Assembly: GCA_018398765.1 (NCBI GenBank)
Contig: JAHBMJ010001162.1
Coordinates: forward strand, 64,001-116,328
Source: Chromera velia
Taxonomy: Eukaryota > Sar > Chromeraceae
Length of the DNA: 52,328 nucleotides
Direction of reading: 5' to 3'
The notes below the pieces were generated by a model. The model searched no databases, had not been told where the DNA came from, and was given only the letters and a program-made list of their open reading frames with translations. Below, piece by piece: positions 21,313 to 32,337 of the stretch (within the stretch, counting starts at the first letter, position 1; each line of letters starts with the position of its first letter). Both the position numbers and the translations under genes were made by a program.

Positions 21313-22582
21313 GCTGGTGGTACGAGGGTTCAGGTACTAGCTGCGAGGTTCCTTGCGAGGGCTTCGATCACATCGTTCGTCGTTGATGAAATCAATCGCA
21401 TGTGTTTTCGATGAGTCTGCACAGAGGAGAGAGACGCACACAATCACATGATATGAGAGCGGACTGACACCATTTCGTGAGTCATTGAATTGATTTCGCA
21501 AGGGAAGAAAAGAGAAGAGAAAACGGATGCGCAGACATGAAAAAAAGACAGTGCTCAAACGGAGAAACGACCGATCCCATTGGGAAGTAAAAAGAGGGGG
21601 GGTCTCTGTAGAGATGTAGGCGATTGACGCGCAAAGGGGAGACAGAGCACAGGAATAGAGAGGCCAAAAGCAACAACGCAAGATCTTTGGAGTGGTGCCT
21701 TTGCAAGCAGACCCAGACTGACAGTTCTCAGGGCACTCGGCCACCAGAAACTCCGCTCGACTGCGCGGCGATCAAAATGGCGTTGGGTCTCCGTCTCGAT
21801 CGAAAAACCCGAACCCGGAGTGGGCGATGGAAGTGAAGGTGATGCAAGCAGGCAAACAGGGACAGGAGCAGCAGTTCAGGTCGATGCATGAACGTGAATG
21901 TGGGGGGAACGGTGGAACATGCCTTTGATTGAGTCAGACACTGTCCACCGACTTTAAATAAACAGTCAATTCACGAATGGAAAAGTCAAAAAGGAAGTAA
22001 ATAAACAAAAGTGGTAAATACTTAAATACAGAATAGACAATTAAATAAATAAACAAATAAATACAAAGATAAATAAGGAAGCAAATAGACAAATCAAGGG
22101 TGGACAGGTCTCTCCGGCCTGCAGAAAGTAAATCCCCGTCACATCTCCCCCCTCCCACCCAGCCCCGATGCTTGCTCTCTATCGACTGTCGAGTAAGTGT
22201 TTGCTGAACCCTACTCTTCACATCCACCCTAACAGTATTCTATTCTAACGGGCTTCAGGAAGATGGATAAACCTCATACTGTCAGCAGACGAACCCAGGC
22301 CGCACGCACGCAGATATGTATAGCTGAGCGCTTGTATACAATTGGATGCTCATCCTCCAAATGTATGCAAACGCCAGAATCTACAGAGGTGAGGCCTGGC
22401 AGAGAGCAAGCTGAAGGGATTCATGTATTACCGACCTTTGGCTGTCGCCGTATGCATCCGCGCGGCTCCACTTCCTCCGTCAGCAACGCAATCTGAAGAG
22501 TCACTCTCGCCAGGCCTGCGTGTCAATCTCCAAGCCAAGGAATCAAATCTCTCTTTTGATTTGCCCCCCTTCCTTCACTGTG

Positions 22583-22816
22583 CAGACAGTCCCCTCCTCG
22601 CGCTGTGTGCCAGGAGGGCACGGGGGCACACAGAACGGGTCCTCACGGAAGCGGCAGGGGCAGACAGTCCCCTCCTCGCGCTGTGTTCCAGGAGGGCACG
22701 GGGGCACACAGAACGGGTCCTCACGGAAGCGGCAGGGGCAGACAGTCCCCTCCTCGCGCTGTGTGCCAGGAGGGCACGGGGGCACACAGAACGGGTCCTT
22801 ACGGAAGCGGCAGGGG
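22583..22816 (+). repeat. 78-bp tandem repeat, three units
   Basis: Units begin CAGACAGTCCCCTCCTCGCG at 22583, 22661 and 22739. They are nearly identical, differing at about two sites. The 78-bp length is a multiple of three, so frames on both strands stay open through it. It lies in a spacer with no confirmed gene; a plus-strand frame from 22423 to 23052 crosses it. Confidence 0.9.
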
Positions 22817-23458
22817 CAGGACCTCTGGAGAAGGGCGGGGGATCGTGGGGGCACATGGGGGTAACGGTCTGTGGGAGTGTCCAAGCGGCATACATGTCGG
22901 TAAGACGTCGATCAGTGATTGACATGCATGGCGCCGCTCCGGCCGTTCACCCCGGCCGGTTCAATCTACCTTCGGTTGTGTTTTCTTGCTCTCATGTAGG
23001 TGTCGTTGAAATCTCCCTGGTCTGTATTTGGAATCGGGAAGTCCTGCAATGAGGGGAGATCGAGACGCTGTGACTGATGAAAAAAGCATTGCAATGTCCC
23101 AGAAGGATTTGCGTGGGGCCCTTCTAGTCCAGAGATTAACACTTCAGGAGACAGTTGCAGTACAGCGCGTCTATGCAAATACACGAATGCATTCTATCCT
23201 TTCTCTTCATTTTTCAGTTTGGACATCACGTGCTTCCTTCTGACTGACTGACACACAGGGAAATCAACAGGCAGGAGATGCAAAAGCAAAGACACTTTCC
23301 GTCGCTTTCTCTTCGAGAAAAACGGAGCACGTGCTCGGCTGACATTAAACCCTCATGCAATAATTACGCACTTGAGACTGACCATGTCCTCCACTGAAGG
23401 GACTCCAACGGAACGAGGCTGCAGAGAGTCCGAGCAATCACACGAAAGTACGTACGTA

Positions 23459-23459
23459 C

Positions 23460-23495
<36 letters not shown>

Positions 23496-23549
23496 GCACG
23501 CACGCACGCACGCACAGAGAGAGGGGGAGAGAGAGGGGGAAGGAGAGGG

Positions 23550-23599
<50 letters not shown>

Positions 23600-23620
23600 T
23601 AGAGAGAGAGGGAGAGAGAG
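23459..23620. repeat. Compound microsatellite (CA)n-(CACG)n-(GA)n
   Basis: Consecutive CA, GCAC and long GA arrays. Long open frames here are artefacts of the dinucleotide composition. Confidence 0.9.
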
Positions 23621-24620
23621 AGATGCATGACGGGCAGGATCGTGAAAGCCCAGGACGCCCACAGAAAGGACTTTTCTTTTCTTTTCTTTTCTTCTTCTGT
23701 TTTCTCTTCCAGGGCTCAAGCAGGACAGAATATTTTTGTTTTGGAAGGACCTTTCTTTTGTTTCTCTCTCTCCTTCTTTCTTGTCTTTCAGGTCTCAAAT
23801 AGAAAGTTACCGTACCAGAAAGAATGTCATGAGCTTTGAGAAATGCCAGAATGCCAGTTCGGCAGAGAAAAGAAGATTGACAAATATTGACAAAATAGGA
23901 CGCATGCAATCAGACACCCAGAGAGGACATACACCTACCGGGGATGGTCCCCCTCCCAAATCAGGACCTCCCATTGACGGGGACCGCAACTGCAAAGAGC
24001 CCATATACGCGCATGAACGCAGTCGGAAGTCAAACTGTTGAATTCACAAAAACCAAAACAGACCAAATGGAATCAGCCAAACGGCCGGAGGAAACAGAGT
24101 GGGAGAGCAACGTCCCCAGCGTCTTCGCACACACAAAAAGGACTCACACACAAACACTCGAGCAGTGAAAGAAGTGAAAAGACCCTCTAGCTGCAACTCG
24201 CATCATCATCATCTCCTCTTCTCTCCTCTCTCCACCCGTGCAGCAGACTTACTGAGCCACCGCTTCAACTCCCATGCACGTGCACTCTTTGCCTTTCTTC
24301 TAAGAAAGCCTTCTCTTCTTTCTGTCAGAAACCACTCAGTCAAAAGAGAAACTAAAAGTTTCGACCCCAAACAACCAAGTCCATGCATTGTGAGCTGAGA
24401 GCTAAAGCAAAGAAAGTGCAATCGAGCATCACTGCATCGATCCACAATATTTAAAACATTAATTGTGATGCAGTGCAGTGCAGACCGACCAACCGATCGA
24501 CCACAAATCTCTCCTGTCCCTCTTTCTGCACCTCCACGACGTCCATGCAGGCAGACGCAGCCATACGGGATGGAATTCAATGCAGATAGACATCGGTACT
24601 TTTGTACGTTGTTTTCGAAT

Positions 24621-24679
<59 letters not shown>

Positions 24680-24770
24680 CAGCGGTTGCGCGTAAGGGAC
24701 GTGAAAGAGAGCTAGAGCACTGTCGACCGCACACACACACACACACACACACATACACACATACACACAC
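24621..24770. repeat. (TG)n-(GA)n and (CA)n microsatellites
   Basis: (TG)n then (GA)n at 24621-24673 and (CA)n at about 24730-24770, separated by about 57 bp of ordinary sequence. Confidence 0.9.
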
Positions 24771-25607
24771 AGGGAGGCAACGGGCGGATAGGGAAAAGGC
24801 AGAAGGTTCTCTGGAGGCACCACACAAGCACGTACGTTCTCTTTCTTTTTTCATGAGAGCAAGAGTGCCTGCCCGCTTGACACAGGTGGTGCCTTGAACT
24901 TGGGTGCCTGTATTTCTGTCTGCCTGCCTGCATGCTTAAATGACTGACCTCAACGAAGAACCCGCTGAATGACTTTTCCTCTTCCCCCTCTCCCTCAAGC
25001 TGGAAGGAAGACAAGGGGACACAGAGAGCCAAGTGAGGTGAAGAGCAGAGGCAAACGGAAAGTCACTTAGGGCATCGAAACAGAGAGGCAGGGGAACAGA
25101 CGAATGTGACACAGGCACAAGAACCTATCAACCTTACGATAGTTTCTTCGAGTTGAAGGGTGTCAAGTACAGAAACTCTATATGATGTCCCCCAAATTCA
25201 ACCGTTCAAACGAGAGCAGAAGTGAAGAGGAAGAAGAGACAGGTCTTTCAGGTTTACTGGCTTCTGTCTGTCTGTCAGAAGACATGCACGGCACTCCACA
25301 ATTTAATTCCGGAGACTTGGACAACCACACAAGTAGGTACGTACTAAACCGACCTCATCATGCTGAGCAGGGGGAGCCGGGCCGGGCGAAGCAGCAGCAG
25401 CAGCCACAGCGGCAGGAGGGGGACAGGGAAGGGGTGCCAGGACGGCAATGTGTACCTGAGAAGTGGAGGGGGGCAAATCTTTTTGGCTGCTCTTCAGCTT
25501 GCTTAAATGACTATTCATGTCACTATTAGGCAAGACATCTGGTGCCCACTTGAGAGCATATGGGAAGAGCTATCAGGGGTCTGACATGCACACAAACCCT
25601 CACAAAC

Positions 25608-25610
<3 letters not shown>

Positions 25611-25643
<33 letters not shown>

Positions 25644-25726
25644 GCACACGCACACGCACACACACACATACACATACACAGAGACAGACACACACACACA
25701 CACACACACACATACACACACACACA

Positions 25727-25791
<65 letters not shown>

Positions 25792-25792
25792 T
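25611..25792. repeat. Long (CA)n array followed by (GA)n
   Basis: About 150 bp of CA with CG, TA and GA interruptions, then about 30 bp of GA. Non-coding. Confidence 0.9.
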
Positions 25793-26385
25793 TTGAAGTG
25801 CGAGATCGCGGGCGGATCGTGGGCCTCAGGGCCTAATTATGAGGGAGTTCTGGTGTCACTGATTGTGTTGGAACACCGCCGCTGTTTGAACTCGCCAGAG
25901 AAGAGGTTAGGCACGGGTACGTGTCGACAACGGGAAAAAACGGTAAGAAGGAAAGCTTCTGACGTGGTAAGACACACTGAATTCATAAGACTGCGGAGAC
26001 AAAACAAAAAATGCAACTGATGAGAGAACATACTTTTCTTGACAGAAAACGGGTCGATACACCCGAAAACTTACCAGGGGGAGCGGCTTCTTCTCTCTGA
26101 CGCTCTCTGCTGCAGCAAAAAGATGGAGACAAATTTTATTCTGGAGGTTTGTACACCTCTTTCATTCATGCACAAGTGGCAGGACAGCTGAAGGCATCTC
26201 CCGAATAGCTAGAGCTTCAACCTCCCACCCCCACATGCCCCCTTGCAAGCATGGTCGCTCGGGACTCGCGGCCCCACACACCTATGTCTACTCAGACCGA
26301 CAGACCGACCTTGCTGACCGACTGACTGACCGACAAACATATACACACAAACTTACACGCACAGAGGGCTGGCGCAGAGGGAGGG

Positions 26386-26512
26386 GGGGACGGGGAGGGA
26401 GGGAGAGAGAGAGAGAGAGAGAGAGAGAAATAAGAGAAATAATTAAGTAAGTAAAGAAAGAAAGAAAGAAAGAGAGAGAGAAAGAGAGAGAGAGAAAGTA
26501 AAAAAGAGAGAG

Positions 26513-26543
<31 letters not shown>

Positions 26544-26643
26544 ACGAACGAACGAACGAAGGAAAGAAAGAAAGAAAGAAAGAAAGAAAGAAGGAAAGAA
26601 AGAAAGAAAGAAAGAAAGCAAGCAAGAAAGAAAGAAAGAAGGA

Positions 26644-26675
<32 letters not shown>

Positions 26676-26679
26676 CAGG

Positions 26680-26755
<76 letters not shown>
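26386..26755 (+). repeat. Long polypurine tract (GA/GAAA)n
   Basis: About 370 nt almost entirely purine on the plus strand: GA arrays, (GAAA)n, (GAAC)n and back to GA. It lies downstream of the stop codon of the minus-strand basic protein gene. Open frames reading Ser/Leu/Phe on the minus strand are artefacts. Confidence 0.9.
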
Positions 26756-26914
26756 CCACACGCTCGTGGGCACGTAAAACTGAGGTAGGAACAGCTTCAC
26801 ACGCACACAAGATACCTGCAGAAGGCGATGAGGACGAAGAGGAAGAAGACGAAGAGGAAAATGAGGAAGAAGATGACGAAGAGGAAGGAGAAGGCGCTTT
26901 CCTCTTACAGCCTC

Positions 26915-28465
26915 TCATCCTCTTGCCTTGGAGTCGAATCGGATGGACACCGGGTAGACGGGACAGGACAGGAGCGGCTCCGGATCGGGGCGGTTCAAAC
27001 GAAGTCGGCCTGCACAGACAGAAGGAAGGAAGTGAGCACGCGGGTAGGCTGTATGGGGAAGGTGCCTGAATTTGTTCCATCCTGGTTTTCCCTTTCTCTT
27101 CCTGTTCTTAAAGTCGATTTTGTGGAATGCGCCACAGGCAAGCATCACAAACAAAAGTGCGGCAAGAGCAGAGATGAAGAGTACGCAGGCAAAGCAATGC
27201 ATGGACACGACCCCTGATTGCTACTTGAAGGCGAAAAAGGACCCAGCCGGTGGCGTACTGTTTCTGCTGACCCTTCTCTCTTGTCTGGAAAGGAAACCTT
27301 ACGAGGTCTCTTTGCTGATGGTGAGAGAGTCGGACTGGTCGGTCCCTTCTTCGCAATGCTGGGCCTTCTCATACTCGACCGTTGACGTTGCTGGCTCGAG
27401 GGTGAGACTGCGGAGGACGCTGGCGACATGGCAGAAGACGCCGCAGCTGCAGCCGCAGCAACCATACTTAGAGAACCCCCCCCTTCCAAATCGGATGCGC
27501 GTTTCTGCTTATGACGCTCTCCGAGACTCTTCGTGCGTGCGCGTTGAAGGTCTGCTGCTCTCTTCGGAACAGCGGAGGCTGTCGATGAGGAGGCGGCAGC
27601 ATTCGTAACGTGATGACCCTTCTCGTTCTCTTTCTCCAAACGATTGTTGAGGCCGACATCCATGCTTTTTGCCCTCGTCCTTTTGGGACGGGAATTGGCG
27701 GCTGATTGGGGTGGGCCCATTGGGGCCCCACTACCCCCAGAGGGAGCCGGGTCCCTTCCCGAAGCATGCCTCAGACCTTCACTTTTCTCTGACGTTTGGT
27801 TTCCTCTTGTTCTACCAGGGGGCAAAGGCAAAGAGGCGCCTTTCGTTGGGCTCTTCTGCGGTGCAAGTGAGGGGGGGAGGTCCATGGAAGGCTGTCGGTG
27901 GAGTGCTGACTGTGATGCATGTGCGGCGTTCATGCTTGAACCAAACGCGTGATTGGATTTCGCTTTTGCCAGGACGCTGCTTGAAGGCTGCAAGAAAGGG
28001 AGGGCAGGACAAAAGATCAGGTCTTTCGAGCAAAGAAAATCAAAATATCACACGACGAGCCAATTTCATGCATGCATGCCCCCTCTCTGTAAGTGCAGAG
28101 AGGGAATATATAGATGAAAGAAATGCGTGCAGATTGCAAACAGACCACGTGGAAGGTGTCCTCTTAGACCCCAGAGGACAGAAAATCTCGACCCGCTTGC
28201 AGAATATAGAAACAACACAAGCATGCAAAGAACATGAACTCACCGAAGGCCCCCCTCTGAAGGGCATGCTGCTCGGAGGTCTGGAGCTGACGCCTGGCCT
28301 TTGGCTTTTCAAAGGATCTATTGGGTTCACTGGAGAGGCATCGGGTGACTTTCTTCGTGCCGCTCGTGTTCTATCTGTCGCTCCATTCACAGACTCATCG
28401 GGTGGTGTTGCCCCAGTTTCGCTAATCTGCTGGGGTTCTGCCTGAGATGCGGACCGGGTCCGCAT
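26915..28465 (-). CDS. Basic Ser/Pro/Ala-rich protein, three exons, function unknown
   Basis: Exons 28465-28244, 27987-27303 and 27009-26915 (stop TGA). Donors are GTGAGT and GTAAGG, acceptors TTGCAG and GTGCAG; phases 0 and 1 join cleanly to 333 aa. The sequence is largely disordered: MRTRSASQAEP at the start, many SP/TP and RxxS sites, a poly-Ala stretch (MVAAAAAAASSAMSPASS), and basic clusters (RPKRTRAKS, SAKRPRR) that look like nuclear signals. No folded domain is recognised. The repeated R-T/A-K-S motif could be kinase sites. It is probably a nuclear or cytoskeletal regulatory protein, an inference from composition only. The last exon is short and is the weakest part of the model. A hydrophobic frame at 27200-27100 was not used because it would break phase. 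Confidence 0.5.
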
Positions 28466-30139
28466 TTTTTTTCTCGATCGCCCGGGTCTGGTGTGTCGAC
28501 CTGCTTTTATCTAAATCCCCAACGAAGCGTAAGGGTAGGGAATCGATGAGAAGAGGGTACAGAAGGTGAATAGACGGTCGGATGAGTCAGTCAGACTGCT
28601 GATCTAGTTGCCTGATCAAGATACGAACTTTTCCACTCGTTTGCAAAAGTGGAGGCGATCGCACGGCTTTTCCCGGGGAGTAGTTTCCGGCGTTCAGTTT
28701 TCAATCACGTTCAGATGAGTGGCTACGTATACAGAGCCATACAGCTAAGGTCGAATGTGCATAGGAGCGAAAGAGGGATCGAAGTCTTGTATACGTTTAT
28801 ATCGATAATACGCGTACGTATATACATGCAGATCGCTGTATTATAATGCAGGATACCCCCTTCGCAAGCTCAGGGGGTATGCCGGGGCCCTGACGCAAGG
28901 GGTCGAGGTGAAGAGCGCGATCGATCGAAATAAAGGAGCCGGTGACCAACAGCGCATGTTCCAGGCGGCCGGCGTATATCGGTGAGTGCCTCGAAATTAA
29001 TGAGACTTATAGGGGGAATTCCAGCATGGCCCGGCCGTACCATCGATCAGTATGTTCTAAAGATAGGCTGGGGCCTTATTTTTGGCTCAGATAGCAGCAA
29101 AGTCACTGATTTTTTGTGTGTCTCAACCGTTCTCTCGATTGTATTGTATTGTATTCGATTGTATTGTGGTAGACTCTCGGCCTGCGGGGCTGCGGCTTGC
29201 AGGGCATTTCCTGTACAGGAGACTGTCTCCCACCCCCATATATTCTACCTAGGCCGTTCAAATCTGTCGCATCCTAGAGTGATGCTGGACTAAAAACCCT
29301 TGCAAGCATGCAGACTTGCACTGTCCTTTATGGAAAACCTTAGCCACTGCGACTGATCGATTTGCATGGCGACCACCCAACATAGCTACTAATCTCCGCA
29401 CCTGGTGGTTGCATCATTCTCAAACTTTTTTTTCACCTTGGTTACCGGCCCTTACTAGAACTAATACCAAGGCCCAGGGCCCCGGCATATACATTCGTAT
29501 TTACGTGACATGAGAGTAGGCATGCACTGCGTACCGACGTTGCGTAGTGGGTACTCCCATTGTCGAGTCTGGCGTCGAAAGAGGACAAAAGTTCTTATCG
29601 TTATTAATAAAAAATTATCCTTCACGGCGTCGTGAAAGCTCAATCTTAGAATAGGGGTTCCACTTCTAAATACTTATAAAGACCGTTAGAACAAAAAAAG
29701 AATATAAGACTAAAAATCGTAAAGTACCGTGATAAAATATTCTGTTGTTTTTCTCTATCTTTATCTTTGATCTACATTTCTTTCTCTTCCTTTTCAACAA
29801 TATCTTTCTCTTGTATCTCTCTTCTTTTTCACTACTCTCTTCACCATTCATGGTTTAGGGTATGAAAGAATGATCTTTATCTCTATATTTTTTAATCTTA
29901 TTTCTGTATTCTGCTTCTGTTCTATTTTATACTTTATACAGTACTGACTGTCTTCTCGATCACCATCACGATGCACGCTGCCGCGTATTGACGCGGGCAG
30001 CCTCGCGCCTGCACGGTGTGCACATTCCGCACGCACGATTCTAATTTATTAATACATTAAATAATATTATGAACTGGAGTTTTTATTAGTCGTGAGCAGT
30101 GTACACCACAATGCTTTTTCACGCTTCTCTTTTTGCAAC
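28466..30139. other. Gene-free region with inverted repeat, AT-rich 3' half
   Basis: 28466-29500 is of mixed composition with a short hairpin (ATACCCCC / GGGGGTAT, 28853-28880), a distant inverted repeat (annotated separately) and a (TATTG)n-like stretch near 29140-29168. 29580-30090 is AT-rich. No ORF is credible. Confidence 0.6.
28878..29489. repeat. 15-bp inverted repeat about 600 bp apart, possible MITE
   Basis: TATGCCGGGGCCCTG at 28878-28892 is the exact reverse complement of 29475-29489. Spacing and lack of ORF would suit a small non-autonomous DNA element, but I see no convincing target-site duplication. Confidence 0.3.
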
Positions 30140-30144
30140 ATTAT

Positions 30145-30469
30145 AGTGAAGAATGAAGACACGGGAGATTGAGGTACGTCGCTGGCCAGACGAGATTGAG
30201 GGCGGCGCCAGGGTGTAGGTCTGCCGCGCCTGCCGCCCTACGACATGCCTTCGCCTTCCGGGGCTGCTTGCATTGCGTGATGCGTCATGCGCCTGATTTG
30301 GTTGCATTCAGATCGATTGATAGTGCATCATTCATTGAAGCTTCTAGCTTTGCAAGAACGTTTGTCCTTCTCTGTACGACCAAACTAACAGACTTTTCTA
30401 AAAGAGCTCTGACGGAAGGAAGCCTTGGGTATTTACGCTCTAGCAGCTTTAGCTACACATGGCTTAACT
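30145..30469 (+). repeat. 5' long terminal repeat
   Basis: 325 bp. By my count it differs from the 3' copy at 31 sites, all transitions, with no indel. Confidence 0.8.
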
Positions 30470-30647
30470 GCGATGAACAGCCCCAGGTTTTCCAAGTCTT
30501 TCTTCCAAACGTTTCTTTCCGTCTCCGCCCTACTTTCTCAAAATGTTTACGAATACCGCTCTGAAATTTACGGCAGAAGAGCCTCCTCAGAGGTAACAGT
30601 ATGCAAACTCCGAGGAGTATCTTTAAATCTTTTCTCTGTGGGTTCGG

Positions 30648-32039
30648 ATGTATGCTTCATACACTGGACTGCAGAAGTTGTTGGGAGCGATTTGTGTTTC
30701 TTCGTTTGGATCGGACAAGGCCCTTCACAAGAAGGCCAACAAGTTGGCGCAAGACCCCCAGTACACACTGCCTTAGCGTCAGATTGCTGAAGAACTTCCG
30801 GAGTTCCAAAAGAGATTGAAGGACTGGGGAGCCGCTTTCATTGCAGCACTTCAAGGAGTTCAGGTCCAGCTGTTACCAGATCTCTAAAAGGAGACGGCGT
30901 GGGACACGTTCTCACGTTTCCCTCAGTTAGTGGAGGGAAAAGGCTTTTCCGAAGCCAAACTTGGAGGGGCTTTTCAGAAAGTGCAAGATGTTTTGAAGGA
31001 TCGGGACCTTAAAGTACATGACTGGGTTGCAGGCATCACTTTCTGGCCTCTTCTCTGTGAAGAGACGAAAGCGTTGGCACGGACAAAGCCGAAGAAGCAG
31101 GTGGGGGGGCAAGGGAAGCCGGTAGCCATAAAGTACAGCTGGGAGTACCAGAAGGAGGTGATGGTGGAAGCATCACCTACGCTGGACCCCCACCATACTC
31201 ATTACGACTGGGTGCTCTCTGTCGCCTCCGGAATCCTCCGTGTCATCTCCGGTTCGACCGGGGTAGACATGGAGATTTTGACCCTTCACAAGTCTCTGTT
31301 GTCTGCAGCTGGCACTTCAGATGGCAAGCTTGCAGACCCAACCCTTCAAGCCATGCTTCTGGGGGGGGTCAGTGCTCTTTAAGTTACCAACCCCGACTTT
31401 GAGTCGATGAGTATGGAGACGGCACAACAGCTCTGTCAACTGTCTTCCAACTTTGCTTCAAAGTACGACAAGCATTTTAGCTCTTCGGGTAGCCAAAATC
31501 AGAAAAAAAAGGAGATTCTGAAAGGAAGCCATGAAAAGAGGGAGGGATCTGATGGAAATGGACAGAGACAGCAAAATGGACAGAGCGAGAAGTCTCACTC
31601 AGAGTCTTCGTCTAGCTCTTCATCTGGCAATTCTTTCTCGCTGTCTGAGTCCGACGTCTCTCGCATCGTAGTGCAAATATTACAGATGTAAGAGAAGAAG
31701 CAGAGTGAGAAGGAAAAAGAGAAGGAGGGGGAGAAAGGGAATGAAAAGAAGGAGAAGGTTCGCTTTTCAGAGGAGAGAGTGAGAATGGCTAACGCTTCTT
31801 GCGGAGCTAAGCTCCAAGAGTTGGTTAAACACGGAGGTGGTCATATCGACATCGTGTTCGACTATTCTGAGCTTCCTTTTGCACTTCAGGATATCCCCAT
31901 CTACGAGGCAGCATGTGCCACTGAGGGGGGGGTTTCAGAGATGACCGCCGTCTCCTCGACTCCCGGGGGCAACTTCCACCCTTTCCAGGACTATCCTGGA
32001 GGGGAGGCAGCGTTCAAGGCCAGATTTGCCCACTACTGA
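30648..32039 (+). pseudogene. Decayed internal (gag-like) ORF of the LTR element
   Basis: One reading frame of about 464 codons runs from the ATG at 30648 to TGA at 32037-32039. It is interrupted by four stops: TAG at 30774, TAA at 30885, TAA at 31380 and TAA at 31689. There is no frameshift and no internal TGA. Sequence between stops has protein character: helical segments around 30780-31080, a Ser-rich acidic patch at about 31590-31640 (SESSSSSSSG), a Lys/Glu-rich linker at about 31692-31765, and a C-terminal segment (IDIVFDYSELPFALQDIP). No zinc knuckle or protease motif is seen, so gag is inferred from position only. Each stop could have come from a Gln codon by one C-to-T change. Confidence 0.6.
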
Positions 32040-32328
32040 TTTCATCATAAATTTCTTTTCTCTAATTCATCTCTGCCTGTGCATGTGGTTGATAGCTTGT
32101 TATGCATACAGTTTCTCTATCGTCAGGATCTGACAAGCAACGATCCTTTAGACTTGCAAAAAGAGCATGAATTACATTTTTGGCACGCATTGCTATGACA
32201 AACAATCAGTGGGGGAAGAGAAGAAAGATTTTAGGCTCAGTGGTTGGAGCATGCGGCTGACCTTTATTTTCTTTGCTTTATATTCTTCCTGTCTCGCTCC
32301 CTCCGTTCTTGTATGTCACATCGGAATC

Positions 32329-32337
32329 GAGGGGGGG
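32329..32337 (+). other. Polypurine tract of the LTR element
   Basis: GAGGGGGGG directly abuts the 3' LTR, the expected position for plus-strand DNA priming in LTR elements. Confidence 0.7.

Larger units (their letters stand above)
20572..25522 (-). other. Candidate exons of an unresolved minus-strand gene (or genes)
   Basis: Several short segments have good splice borders and non-repetitive coding character on the minus strand. They are 25522-25456 (donor GTACAC; SHLSKLKSSQKDLPPS), 24999-24949 (acceptor TTCCAG, donor GTCAGT; LEGEGEEEKSFSGFFVE), 24321-24253 (acceptor GACAG, donor GTAAGT; EGFLRRKAKSARAWELKRWL), 23043-22970 (acceptor TTGCAG, donor GTAGAT) and 20629-20572 (acceptor GTGCAG, ending SHEDDPLDELDLE and TGA). 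Phases could not be chained unambiguously, so I do not present one model. A charged, low-complexity nuclear-type protein with an acidic C-terminus is the most I can infer. Confidence 0.3.

Noticed and set aside
22583-22816. CRISPR-like array
   Set aside because: Units are contiguous tandem copies without unique spacers, in a eukaryotic setting.
25517-26020. Thr/His-repeat ORFs over CA arrays
   Set aside because: Pure (CA)n translation; no splice context or conserved content.
26288-26806. Minus-strand Ser/Leu/Phe ORFs
   Set aside because: Translation of the polypurine tract; no gene features.
30459-30469. TGGCTTAACT as primer-binding site with the LTR ending TACACA
   Set aside because: The same ten bases are also present after the 3' copy, so they belong to the LTR; the TSD ATTAT supports the later border.
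30648-32039. Reassignment of UAA/UAG to Gln in this organism
   Set aside because: Host genes in the window end in TAA and TAG at family-appropriate lengths; mutation of Gln codons is the simpler reading.
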